Source: Microcyclospora pomicola
Taxonomy: Eukaryota; Ascomycota; Dothideomycetes; Capnodiales
Direction: 5' to 3'
Length of the DNA stretch: 64,000 nucleotides
Assembly: GCA_002786065.1 (NCBI GenBank)
Contig: NHNY01000026.1
Location: 1 to 64,000, forward strand
Shown here: in pieces, positions 10,200-21,212 of the stretch
Position numbering within the stretch: position 1 is the first letter of the stretch
Layout: each line of letters opens with the position of its first letter
Notes under the pieces: generated by a model
The model's input: the letters and a program-made list of their open reading frames with translations, nothing else
The model's database searches: none
Told to the model about the DNA's origin: nothing
Position numbers and translations under genes: made by a program

Positions 10200-11682
10200 A
10201 CCTTTACTTCCTGTCCCTTACTCCCTATATAGATAGCTACAGTCTCTCGACATTATATTAACCTTATCTGTAGCAGTAAAGCTGCTATCGACGATCTCTA
10301 CTAAAGATGCTATATATGTCCTACGAGAAGGGCCTAGAACGGACGTAGATGCCGCTCTGCTACGCGAACTAGATCTATTAGGTAATAGTAAGGCACAACG
10401 ACTGCATATTATCGAGCTATTAAAGCAGCTAGCTGCGCAGACCGAGGACAGCGGGTTGTAGTCTGCGATGATATATAAATATAGTATGACGAAAGGTCTA
10501 TAGCGTACTACCGGCATTAAGGATGTATAGACGTACGTAAAGGATAAGAACACCCTTAACATAATTACTACAAATGTCCTGTTAGGTTGTAGTATATACG
10601 TAAGGAAGGAGCGGCTCCTAAATACTATTACAGATACATAGGGCCGAGAGTAGTTCAAAGAAGTAAGAACTCGTCTGTATAATAAGCAGTCTACTTCACC
10701 TTAGCAATATAGTACTTCGGTTCTAAGGGCTATCGTTCGTACGACGAAGTCGAAGACATTACTAGAGGACGCTGTAGCTAGCTAGAACTAGCGCTGGATG
10801 TCGCGGACTGATATGTAGCAGCGCTGGGCCTTACAGATTAAAGCTCCGACGACATCTCGCCTACAGCTATATAATGTGCTTAAGACGCAGAAGCTTAGCT
10901 CTTAGCTACAGACTACCTAAGCTAGCACTATAGACCTAACGACATACCTATTAGTACGAGTGAACCTTAGGATCCTATCTTATTAGAAGAAGCGTAAGTA
11001 CATATAGCGGCCGAATACGAGCAGGCCTACGCCGCCGGTCGAAGACTGGCAGCCCGGAGATCTAGCATTAAGCGCATGCTCTAAGGACTTATAGGTCTCG
11101 TCTCTAGGAGGCCGACATTAGGTTAAGCGTGTACGCAACTAGAAGATGAAACAGAGCAAGCCTGAAGATACGCGCCGTATCCTCTCCGACTCGTAGGTCA
11201 ATACTATAGATAAAGACCTGTCCTAGTACGAGTCTACTACAACTATGAAGTTGTTATCGCTACCTCTAAGACAAAAGGCGCGTTCTGCCCGGATCATTAT
11301 CGACAGCGACGAGACCTCTCTGTCTGACGCAGATAATCTAGGAACAGATTATAACACAGGCGAGATGTATGCTAAAGCCTATAACCTTCTAGCCTTAGAA
11401 GAGGGACGTTTAGGCCTAGGGTCGGAGTGCGCGCATCGCATCCTAAACGAAGTGTTAGCTTGCCTTAGTATCGACTTGCCTCGCTACGAGACTTTGTTAG
11501 AAACGTCGTAATGCTGTAAGTCGTGCGACTCTAGAACTACAGACATCCTAGACAAGCTAAGAGATGTATACTCCGAGAGCGTAAGGTCTGCTGCTATTAA
11601 TAAACGACATCGAATATTTAGCCCTACCCTAACAGAGCGTACTAGATAAAGCCCTGCCCCTGCTCCCTCTACTTCCTAATAG
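10200..11682 (+). pseudogene. Unidentified RIP-degraded coding frame, copy 1
   Basis: A single plus-strand frame can be followed from about 10,200 to a TAG at 11,680-11,682 (some 490 codons; start uncertain). It is broken only by stops of the RIP kind. Its composition is protein-like: hydrophilic, Lys/Arg/Gln-rich in the middle, an acidic-Ser stretch (IIDSDETSLSD) at 11,300, then an Ala/Leu helix-like part. The longest uninterrupted piece is 11,245-11,511. Support for coding comes from copy 2, where the codon at 11,509-11,511 that is TAA here is still CAA. I recognise no domain. The gene begins upstream of the 1,755-bp duplication, so copy 1 is the longer copy. Confidence 0.5.
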
Positions 11683-12200
11683 CTATTACCTAGCATTGTA
11701 CCTTCGACCCTTCTATTATCATTCTTTAGTGTACTCTAGACTATAAGGATTGTAAAGAGTGTAGCGTAGGTGTAGAAAGCAGACCTATTTTAAAGACTTT
11801 AACTGACTAGCAAAAGTAACTTGTATTTAGACCTACTACCTTACCTATTAAATAGTTCGAAGTGCATATATAATGTAGAATACTATGTCGTAGCGCGAGT
11901 AGTCTAAGATATACACATATGCTCTGAACTACCTTAACGAACTTTAATACTAATAAAGCGACATTTCGAAACTACATTATGTAACGACGAGTCGTTATAG
12001 CGACTACAAATGTATACAAAACTTGCTTTAAATTGTTTTAATTGCCTCTTAAAACTATTTAGAAGCGCTGTAATAGCGCGTTATCGAAACAATTGATAGT
12101 TACTAAGAGATAGTCGTCCCTTCTAAAAATGTCTGTGCACTTTAGAATTTGTATAGAGAATCTCGACAAGATACTGTCTTGTCGTCTTAAATAGTAGGTA
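10446..12200. repeat. 1,755-bp tandem duplication, copy A
   Basis: First of two head-to-tail copies of exactly 1,755 bp. Both start at GGACAGCGGG and end at ATAGTAGGTA, and landmarks keep a constant 1,755-base offset, so no net indel has accumulated. The segments compared base by base differ only by transitions, chiefly C to T and G to A. The unit covers most of the unidentified frame plus its 3' flank. Confidence 0.95.
11792..11819. repeat. Subtelomeric palindrome copy 9 (degenerate), repeated at 13,547-13,574
   Basis: AAAGACTTTAACTGACTAGC followed by AAAAGT: a weak version of the palindrome, about 110 bases after the stop of the unidentified frame. It is present again 1,755 bp downstream as part of the tandem copy. 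Confidence 0.45.
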
Positions 12201-13437
12201 GGACAGCGGGTTGCGGTCTACGATAATATATAAATATAGTATAACAAAAGGTCTGTAGCGTACTACTAGCATTAAGGATGTATAGACGTACGTAAAGGAT
12301 AAGAACACCCTCGACATAATTACTACAAATGTCCTATTAGGTTGTAGCATATACGTAAGGAAGGAGTAGCTCTTAAATACTATTATAGATGTATAGGGCT
12401 AAGAGTAGTTTAAAGAAGTAAGAACTCGTCTACATAACGAGCAGTCTACTTCACCTTAGCAATATAGTACTTCGGTTCTAAGGGCTATCGTTCGCACGAC
12501 GAAGTCGAAGATATTACTAGAGGACGCTATAGCTAGCTAGAACTAGCGCTAGATGTCGCGGACTGATATGTAGCAGCGCTAGGCCTTACAGATTAAAGCT
12601 CCGACGATATCTTACCTATAGCTATATAATGTGCTTAAGACGTAGAAGCTTAGCTCTTAGCTATAGACTACCTAAGCTAGCACTATAGACCTAACGACAT
12701 ACCTATTAGTACAAGTAAACCTTAGGATCCTATCTTATTAGAAGAAGCGTAAGTACGTATAGCGGCCGAATACGAGCAGGCCTACGCCGCCGGTCGAAGA
12801 CTAGCAGCCTAGAGATCTAGTATTAAGCGTATACTCTAAGGACTTATAGGTCTCGTCTCTAGGAGGCCGACATTAGGTTAAGCGTGTACGTAACTAGAAG
12901 ATGAAACAGAGCAAGCCTAAAGATACGCGCTGTGTCCTCTCCGACTCGTAGGTTAATACTATAGATAAAGACCTGTCCCTATACGAGTCGACTACAACTA
13001 TAAAGTTGTTATCGCTACTCCTAAGACAAAAGGCGCGTTCTGCCTAGATTATTATCGACAGCGACGAGACCTCTCTATCTAACGCGGATAATCTAGGAAT
13101 AGATTATAATATAGGCGAGATATATGCTAAAGCCTATAACCTTCTAGCCTTAGAAGAGGGACGTTTAGGCCTAGGGTCGGAGTGCGCGTATCGCATCCTA
13201 AACGAAGTGTTAGCTTGCCTTAGCATCGACTTACCTCGCTACGAGACTTTGTTAGAAACGTCGCAATGCTATAAGTCGTGCGACTCTAGGACTACAGACA
13301 TCCTAGACAAGCTAAGAGATATATACTCTAAGAGCGTAAGGTCTGCTACTATTAATAAACGACATCGAATATTTAGCCCTACCCCGACAGAGCGTACTAG
13401 ACATAGCCCTACCCCTACTCTCTCTACTTCCCGATAG
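12201..13437 (+). pseudogene. Unidentified RIP-degraded coding frame, copy 2 (5'-truncated)
   Basis: Second copy of the frame described at 10,200-11,682. The duplication starts inside the frame, so the first 80 or so codons are missing and copy 2 has no start of its own. It ends at the equivalent TAG (13,435-13,437). Its 3' end is better preserved than in copy 1: a 76-codon run from 13,207 crosses positions that are stops in copy 1, ending in a Ser/Thr/Pro-rich tail. No family recognised. Confidence 0.5.
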
Positions 13438-13955
13438 CTATTACCTAGTATTGTACCTTCGACCCTTCTATCATCATTCTTTAGTATACCCTAGACTATA
13501 AGGATTGTAAAGAGTATAGCGTAGGTATAGAAAGCAGACCTATTTTAAAGACTTTAACCGACTAGCAAAAGTAACTTGTATTTAGATCTACTACCTTACC
13601 TATTAAATGGTTCGAAGTATATATATAATGTAGAATACTATGTCGTAGCGCGAGTAGTCTAAAATATATATATATACTCCGAACTACCTTAACGAACTTT
13701 AATACTAATAAAGCGACATTTCAAAACTACATTATATAACGACGAGTCGTTATAGCGACTACAAATATATACAAAACTTGCTTTAAATTGTTTCAATTAC
13801 CTCTTAAAACTATTTAGAAGCGCTATAATAGCGCGTTATCGAAACAATTAATAGTTACTAAGAGATAGTCGTCCCTTCTAAAAATGTCTATGCACTTTAG
13901 AATTTATATAGAGAATCTTAACAAGACACTGTCTTATCGTCTTAAATAGTAGGTA
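12201..13955. repeat. 1,755-bp tandem duplication, copy B
   Basis: Second copy of the unit. In the stretches compared it carries more CA to TA and TG to TA changes than copy A (for example at 13,000-13,140 against 11,245-11,385), but in places copy A is the mutated one. The two copies were therefore hit independently after they arose. Confidence 0.95.
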
Positions 13956-14560
13956 GATAAATCGCGGGTAATATAAGTTAGCTAAGCTTATATTGTAGCT
14001 AATCTAGTCTCTAAAGTATAAGCATTAAACAATACTTAGAGTATTTCTTATTAACTCTTACTATAATAGAAAGACAACGTAGTATTCGTTATTTTAGGTC
14101 GTAAATTTAGTAAGGTGTATATAAGAGATAGCGTTTAACTATATCGGCTACGCGATATATGTAGAGTATATAAGATACGACTAAGAGTTTTTTCCTCTAT
14201 TACTAAGCTACTATATTAGAGTATAGTAAAAAGAGGGTAACGAAGCTATCTATATAAGGAGATCGTAGTAGCGTCTATATACGCTATTAGAAGTTTTTTT
14301 AATAATACAGATTAGCTCGTACCTGTCCTAAGCTCTATAAGCGAGGCTTACTATGCAATTTAGTGATATACCGTAAGCAATACTGTATAGCCGATACTAG
14401 ATAGCTTAGATCTTAACAGTAATGATGTAATAAGTAGCCGACCTAATAGCGCCTGTAACTAAGATAAGTTTACGACTATGCTAGTCGACTTATATATAGC
14501 CCTGCTAGGAAAGTCGTAAGTTATATAGAGATATTAACTTTGCTAGTAACTAACGGTAGG
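13956..14560. other. AT-rich RIP-type edge, no gene seen
   Basis: About 600 bases rich in TA steps and poor in CA/TG, with no credible coding frame or repeat longer than the short motifs described. It forms the centromere-proximal edge of the mutated block; ordinary sequence begins near 14,560-14,590. Confidence 0.6.
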
Positions 14561-15841
14561 CACACGGCTTAAGGACATCGAGATAAACCGATAGGGACTT
14601 TGGCAATAAAAGGTGCCTGGCTAGAGTGCGCTTGTCATTGATAAAATCAACAAGTGTCTGACTGCCTCTTTGACCGAGATCCTCTACTTAGGTCGCTGAA
14701 TTCACGCGTCGGTCTGCCTTGAGTAAGGGGTTACTAATTCGGCTGCCGCCTATTCGCGATATGGTGGAAAGCTGGCCGAGCTGGCCGAGCTGGAAAGTTG
14801 AATTTAGTTGAACGCCAGGTCGCGTTGGGTAGGTTTTGTCCATACCTTCGGCTTCGATCCAAGCGCTGGTCTCTAGGTACGGCGATGATGATGGAGTCAG
14901 ATTTATGGGCCGTCGCGCTCGATACAGCAAAGCCGGCAGTGCTGCTGTGTCCGACACATTTGGCGTCATCAGCAACATTCATGATGTGTTCAGAAGTCTG
15001 TAAGCTGCAAGTAGGTTGAACGAGTATGGCGGACTCCGTAATAGTTGCATAGAAGCTGCTCCATTATACTGCCCCGGGATCCTATACGTCTAATGCTAGG
15101 GCTCCCACAGACTTGCAGTGTCAATGTCTCATCGTTCTCCAGCGACACCGTGCCTTGGAGAGTGACCATGTGCGATATGTTCGTTGCGTCAATTTGGTTC
15201 ACGTCGTTCGATCCTAGGCTTCTACCTGTATACTTGGATCTGCTCCTGCTGAACCAGCCCTTGTTGGATACCCGCTGTAGAGCCACTTCAAAGCAAGCTG
15301 AACGTGGCCACAAGTAAAGCAGCCTTTTTAAAGGGCCGGTACAAGCTCGTCGGCGTAGCCGGCGCCACAGTCGAAATCAGTACCAGCACGTAGACTGTCG
15401 GCTGCTGCGCTGGATTGATTGGCCGCGTAGCCATGTAGGTCGAGGACATTGTACACAGCACTGGGACCGGATGATACGAAACCCTTGCAGAAGCCCCAGG
15501 TCTATCGGCCCGTCTCTGAAGCCTGACACCGACACAACGTGAGAACCTACTTGCTAACAGGGAAAGTTCCTGGCTGATCTCGGATGGCAATTGAGCTGAT
15601 TCGATACCGCTAATACTTGCTTTACCCCGCGCTACATACGGTAGGGTTGTAAGCACCTGCATGCAGCATTAGAGCATGCGGGGGAAGAACAACTAGAACT
15701 ACAGAGTCGTGCCATTACACACTGTATAATAACAAAGGAGCTCGACCGATCATGCAGATAAGAACTTCCCAAAGCAGGTGACCAGATCATGCGAAGTAGA
15801 TTGCGAGCAGATGACACGCTTCCATTGGCCCTTGTCTGGAT
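14561..15841. other. Gene-poor transition stretch
   Basis: Base use is normal, with CA and TG restored. Several short overlapping frames occur on both strands. The most protein-like is minus 14,990-15,313, which ends with a Ser/Arg-rich then acidic tail and could be the last exon of a decayed or unrecognised gene. I could not build a gene model with acceptable splice sites and leave it unannotated. A short direct repeat (GGCCGAGCT) lies at 14,773-14,791. Confidence 0.45.
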
Positions 15842-16953
15842 CTAGGGGCTATTGAGCCAGTCCGTCAGAAGTTCCATCAGCAAATACCATTGGACCAAAT
15901 TCACTGCATGACCATGCCGCAGACGATTCGTTGCAGCTCTTTTGGGTTGCACATTGGTTCGGTGATTTTGCATATCCGTACTCTGAGGTAGGAAAGTCCT
16001 GAGTCCCCGCTAATTGTCTTCCAGGCGTAACGTAAGACTCACTTGCGCAGCGAGGAATGCGAGTATTGAGAGCAGAGTTGTTATGCTCCAAGCTACAGCT
16101 AACTGTCATGATTTCAGTACCTTAGTCAAGAACCTGGCAGTCGTAGAAGAGACTGTATCTTACCTTTGCATTGGAGTCCCACCACGGGGTACCCTCAAGT
16201 TTCTTGGTGTTGAAAGTCGTCGAACACCTACAATGCATCAATATCTTCAACGCCCATCTTAAGTAGGCAGCTAGACAACGATACCAGATCAAAATGCACA
16301 TTCCCACGATCATCGAGACCACAGCAAGCGTGAGGAACATCAGGCTTGCTTGCCAGCCATAGACCTGGAAGCGGCGAGGTCGGATGGACGTGACGCCTTC
16401 CGGACTCACGAACTTCGATCCCATGTAATGCCTAATGGTAGCTAAGGCGTCCTTGTGGGAGCTCAGTCGGTGCAGACGAATAGATTGTTGAGCAGCCGTC
16501 AGCACAGCGAGCAGACCAAACACTATGCCAGAGTACCAACAGATTCTCACCGTCCACGGTGATTCGCGCCCGTTGGCAAGCACGGTAGGCCACGAGCCCG
16601 TACTGGTCAAGCAGCCAGTCAGAAGTGCGCCGACGATGCCAATGAAGTTGAGCTCCTCCAACTTGTGACCTCGCCACTGTTCCGTCAATCGATCACGTTC
16701 CTCCTCGTCCTCGGCATTCAGCAGCGAGCGGATGGAGTCGTACGAAAGACCTGTTGGAGCTAACAGACCGCCGCGAAAAAGCGACAAGACTGCGCGGAAG
16801 ATAGTTTTCTAGCACAACTATCAGAAAGGACGGTAGCACTTGACGTAAGAATCTGACCTCGTCCGCATCATCGTATATTGCATGGTCTTCAAGTTCTAGC
16901 GGCATCTTGTTCTGAGATCCGGGCGAGCGGGTTTTCGCCTGCGAGCTGGCCAT
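15842..16953 (-). CDS. Four-pass membrane protein of unknown function
   Basis: Model: exons 16,953-16,858, 16,808-16,164, 16,102-16,043 and 15,982-15,842, introns of 49, 61 and 60 bp, 313 aa. Intron 1 is inferred because the frame changes exactly across a GT...AG interval (DDADE joins KTIFRAVL). Introns 2 and 3 bracket a 20-residue hydrophobic exon (LAVAWSITTLLSILAFLAAQ). Predicted membrane segments: about residues 74-92, 109-130 and 172-196, plus that exon (248-267). A cytosolic, acidic N-terminus and a short polar C-terminus flank them. The general layout resembles the many uncharacterised multi-pass proteins of Dothideomycetes; no catalytic motif is visible. The last intron and the C-terminus are the least certain. 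It is the first apparently intact gene from the telomere. Confidence 0.6.
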
Positions 16954-17811
16954 GATATTTTGTTCCTCAAGATTCGCACGAGCCTCAAAGTTCGTTCGAG
17001 CCTTCAAGACCTTACAAGCTTACTAGTCCCGCCAGAGCTGTGAATCCTCTCGAAAAATGCTTTCAGCGATGCTAGACTGGATGAAATAGATGCAGTCGGG
17101 GGATTTGTGTCAGGACATGGTCCGCACTTGTACATAGGGGTGCATGGCTAATAAGGTCTGGACCAAACCATTGGCTTTGCGTCATCGTCAAACCATCACG
17201 AAGACCAGACCTGCAACGTCACGCAGTCGAATAGTGGTGTCAGTGGACCAAACCCATATCCAAACATCACTGAGACAAAGTAATCGCTGTGATGTTCTTC
17301 CTTTGTTGATTTCACGTCCATTGCAACGACAAAGTCATTCGACACCAATAAGCCGTGATGACCGGCGGGGGATTTACCGTAGGTTTCGATTCTTCCGAGG
17401 CATTCAGATCCGTACAAGATGAGTTGTTCACACCTTGGTTCATTACTTACCGAACATCTATACAGACAATGAAGAGTTCTCGGCATATGGTAAGCTTGGC
17501 TCTGAGTATACATGGAAATTATTGAACATAGCAAATTGAAGCATCGGTCACCCGAGAAAGCTGTGTCTACGTCCGGCGGGGTCTCTTGAGGAATGCTGTA
17601 GAAATCCCACGTGTTCTGTGCATCCTCCGTTAAGGGCTAGAAAACAATACGCGATAGTCGAGCCTCCGAGCAGCGAGTGCAGACTTTCGGCTGGATGATA
17701 TTAGATTCTCGGCTACGTAGGAGCTTGACGCGAATAGTCTTTCCACATACTGAACTGCGCATAAGCCGGAGTCATATACTGGTGGGATTGCATAGATATA
17801 CATCCTGGGGC
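16954..17811. other. Intergenic, no gene recognised
   Basis: About 860 bases between two minus-strand genes. Small frames at 17,144-17,422 (+) and 17,196-17,534 (-) overlap one another and lack splice-supported extension or recognisable motifs; both are probably chance frames. Confidence 0.5.
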
Positions 17812-18864
17812 CTACGCTTTGCGAACAATGTAACCGATACGCGGATAGTGTAAACGCACCCCGGTGTCCAGCTCCAGCACGAGTTCCATCTGGTTCGAAC
17901 CGATATATTTCCCAGCTTGCGGGTACGTGCCAGGAACAGTACTAGGGTAATGTTGTCAGTGTCCAGACCATGACGAGGCGGGGAATTGCCATTCGAATGT
18001 CAATCAGTGACTGCGGGATTGATGGATGGACGTACTCAAAGTTCTCCACCGTGACCGGGCTTCCAGCTTGCAAGCCGAGTGGGTCATCAGGCGATATCCC
18101 TAATTCATTCGCGGTATACTCGCTGGACTTGATAGCCTGTACCGCCGCATCACTATCAACGACAGGCATCGTGAACTTGGGGAGGGACTCGATCAGTCTC
18201 CACGTCTTTGGGAATGCTTGTTTACTGAAGGTCGGTTCGTCCTTAAGACCCAGGTCAACCAGGACCCATCGAATAGAGAAGATGAGATGTAGATCTGCAA
18301 CGCCGAGAGCCTTGCCAGCGATATATGGCCCTTCATCCGACACCAGGAATTCGTCTTCCACTTGACGCAAGCGCTGCACGAATGCGGCGATGCCAGAAGG
18401 ACGCAGGCTCGCAAAGTCGGCACGTTTGAGAATCGGGAAGACATGCTGCCGATCGTTGACGAAGTCCGACGACAAGAAGGAGGTGGGGACCACTTCCAAT
18501 AACTCTTCAAATGTAGACTGACCCCAGTCCTGAAAGGCTTTATCAGCTGGTGAAGTGACCACGCCACCTCGACCAAGTGTGCTAAGTATGGTATCGATGA
18601 TCAGACGAGAGTCCGCGTAAACGTCTTTGCCGATGGCAAGGAGAGGAATGCGACGGTACGTGATGCCCAGTGCCTCCAGCTCTTTGCGAGGCACAAGCGG
18701 CGACACGTCACATTTCTGGAACTCAACCCCGGCTGCCGTCAAGAGGAGTTTGGTTTTCTGGCCGTAAGGTGAGAAATCTCCCTTGGGTCAGCGCTCAGCA
18801 TTGTGCAGTGCCTGGCAGCATGAAGCATTGACACACCATAGTCGAAGTGAATAATGGGTGTCAT
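17812..18864 (-). CDS. Glutathione S-transferase-like protein
   Basis: Model: exons 18,864-18,837, 18,777-18,036 and 17,941-17,812, introns of 59 and 94 bp, 299 aa. The first exon encodes only MTPIIHFDY; joining at G|AT gives DFSPYGQKTKLLL, the SPYGxK start of a thioredoxin-fold GST N-domain. IPLLAIGKDVYADS at about residues 57-70 is the cis-Pro and substrate-binding end of that fold. A helical GST C-domain follows (about 90-215). Intron 2 starts with GTACGT and its removal restores a conserved tail (GTYPQAGKYIG ... RLHYPRIGYIVRKA). This tail is found in a fungal GST-like subfamily of unknown substrate. No cysteine or serine of the classic catalytic position is obvious, so enzymatic class is open. 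Probably cytosolic. Confidence 0.8.
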
Positions 18865-19378
18865 GGTTACGTCCTGGTGATCTTGAATGCCGGCGAATTG
18901 CAGATGAAATAAGTCGGGCCTGGTTGTTCAAATTCGACGAAGCATGATACAAGGTGAAAGCAACACAGTTTAACTGGTACCTAGTGCTTCAACGACGATT
19001 GTTTCGATCACATCAAGAACCCCACAGCGCAATGATGCCATTTGAAGACATGATGCGGCGGGGCGGGGTCGAGGAGGTAAAAAAAGCTTGAATGCCTTTC
19101 CCTACAGCACAAGAGATTGTCCTACTTAGACAATGTGGGCGTGATAGAGCCCATCCTGAGGTCTTGACTTCCAGCCATGGCCGTTCCATCTCGAACCGTA
19201 TTGCGGACATTCATTTACAAAGCTGTTGCATCGGATAGGACTACAGCAGCGCCGAGTCGGGAACATGAAGACCGGAGAACCGGAACCACTTCCGGATTGG
19301 CCCTCAGGTCTCCATCGTCACGTGCTACCGCGTCTTCAAGGCGAAAGCAACAACACGATCTCGGACTCATCAAAGACC
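18865..19378. promoter_or_regulatory. Divergent intergenic region, GST-like / GatB
   Basis: About 510 bases between the GST-like gene (minus) and GatB (plus), so it should hold both promoters. A second frame from ATG 19,177 (+) starts [17 protein letters not shown], which looks like a mitochondrial presequence, but it is in another phase from GatB and would need a splice to join it. Confidence 0.5.
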
Positions 19379-21212
19379 ATGAATGTCCGCCATCTCCCAC
19401 CCTCGATCTCTTTGCACATCCCACGGCGAGGTCCCCGTATCTGCGTGCTTGCTCAATGGTACCAAAGTCGCGGAGTGGCCGCTCAGGTGACGGTGCAAAC
19501 GCCTCTGCGAAAACACCTTAAAGATGAGGCGAAGCGCAAGAAGGCGGAGCAGCGGAAGGTGTCTGATGCTGATGCCGGCAAGATCAACAATGCCGACCGG
19601 CGGTTGGAGAAGTGGGAGCTCACGGTTGGCATCGAAATCCACGCCGAGCTGAACACAGAATCCAAGCTTTTCTCTGACGGTCCTGCTACCGGGCTTGCGC
19701 CGCCAAACACGCACGTTGCTGCATTCGACGCAGCCTTGCCCGGAAGTCAGCCTCGATTCCAGAGTGCCACACTGATACCAGCGATACGTGCTGCAATAGC
19801 GCTGAACTGCGAGGTTCAGAAGCACAGTGCATGGGATAGAAAACACTACTTCCATTGGGATCAGCCTAATGGCTACCAGATTACTCAATACTATGGTATG
19901 CATACGAAGCGTACCTCGTGTTGGAATGCATGCTTACCACTTCATAGTACCCTTTGCGAAGAATGGGAAGCTCACCTTAAGCTTGGACGACGGTGTGCCG
20001 GCTTCGGATCTTAAGGGGGCAAAAAACCTTGAAATTGGCATCAAACAAATTCAGATGGAGCAGGACACAGCAAAAACTAGTCAGGGCTCTTCGTTATCCC
20101 ATCACATCGATCTCAACCGCGCTGGCCATCCACTCATTGAAATTATCACACTTCCCCACATTCACTCGCCGCAGACCGCAGCAGCTGTTGTCCGCAAGAT
20201 CCAAGCGCTTCTCAAAAGTATAGACGCATGCGTGACTGGCATCGAACTTGGTGGCCTGCGTGCAGACGTCAACGTTTCCGTCCGTGAGCAAGGTAGCAAT
20301 GGTGTTGGAGCTCATTATGGTGGTGTCTCCAGTCTTGGGCAACGAACTGAAATCAAGAACCTGGCGTCTTTCAAGGCCGTTGAAGATGCGATTGTTGCTG
20401 AGAGAGATCGACAGATTGAGACTCTGGAGTCTGGCGGCTTCATCGAGGGTGAGACGCGAGGTTTCACGCTGGGCGCGAATAAGACAACGAGACTGCGCGG
20501 CAAGGAGGGCGAGGTCGATTATCGATACATGCCCGAACCTGACCTACCACCCGTGCTGATCGATTCGCTGCTGTTGGACAGTCTACGCTATGGCCTGCCT
20601 GAGCTTCCTGATGATACTATTGCCAGAGTACAAGATACATACGGTCTAAGCCTGAAGGACGCCAAGACACTTACTACGCTGGACAATGGCGATCGTCTCG
20701 AGTACATGGAGCACACCGTAGAGCTCCTAGTAAAAAGTCTGGATCTCCCGCATGCTGTGCTTGGAAAAGTCGTGTCGAACTGGGTCCTCCATGAGATCGG
20801 CGGATTACTCGCACCCACCGAGACAGACACAGGATGGAGTGACATGGTACTGTTCCCGGAACAACTTGCAGACATCTTGAAAAATCTGTTGCAGAAGCAA
20901 ATCACCACAAGAACAGCGAAGCAGCTCGTCACCACTGTACTTGCTCGAGATCACGATCTCGGTGCATCGTTCGAGGTCGAGGCGTATATCAATCGCCATA
21001 ACCTTCGTTTGAGGCCGCTGTCACGCGACGGATACATTGAGCTTGCTACACAAATAATGGTGGACAGTCCCGAGATGGTCGAAGCAGTCCGGAGGAAAGG
21101 CCAGAAAGGCAAAATCATGTGGTTCGTTGGACAGATGGTCAGACGTGGAGAGGAAGGAACGATCGAGCCCGAGCAAGCAAAGCAAATAATGGAAGAATTG
21201 CTGGAAAGATAA
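19379..21212 (+). CDS. PET112: Mitochondrial glutamyl-tRNA(Gln) amidotransferase subunit B
   Basis: GatB subunit of the GatFAB/GatCAB amidotransferase, which converts Glu-tRNA(Gln) to Gln-tRNA(Gln) in mitochondria. Model: exons 19,379-19,895 and 19,948-21,212, a 52-bp intron, 593 aa. The protein core starts at [15 protein letters not shown], the GatB signature. It continues with [17 protein letters not shown] (interrupted by the intron at G|TA) and [14 protein letters not shown], and [17 protein letters not shown] follows. Near residue 360 is [12 protein letters not shown]. The C-terminal YqeY-like domain closes the protein, with [14 protein letters not shown] near the end. The start at 19,379 gives an Arg-rich, acid-free leader ([18 protein letters not shown]) suited to mitochondrial import. 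A spliced start from 19,177 is the alternative. Confidence 0.92.

Larger units (their letters stand above)
85..14560. other. RIP-mutated subtelomeric block
   Basis: This whole block is depleted of CA and TG dinucleotides and rich in TA, while CG remains common. That is the signature of repeat-induced point mutation acting on CpA. It holds only dead genes: two helicase pseudogenes, a transposase remnant and a tandemly duplicated unknown frame. Downstream of about 14,560 CA and TG return abruptly. Because TGA is itself depleted by RIP, a frame holding only TAG/TAA stops is weak evidence of coding here; the gene calls below rest on conserved motifs. Confidence 0.85.

Noticed and set aside
10218-10658. 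146-codon minus-strand frame in the duplicated subtelomeric unit
   Set aside because: Tyr/Phe/Ser-rich composition typical of antisense of a Lys/Arg/Gln-rich protein; the plus frame is longer and supported by complementary stops in the two copies.
85-14560. CRISPR array, rRNA or bacterial-type operons
   Set aside because: The repeats present are irregularly spaced palindromes and one long tandem duplication. The genome is fungal and no rRNA or spacer-repeat structure is visible.
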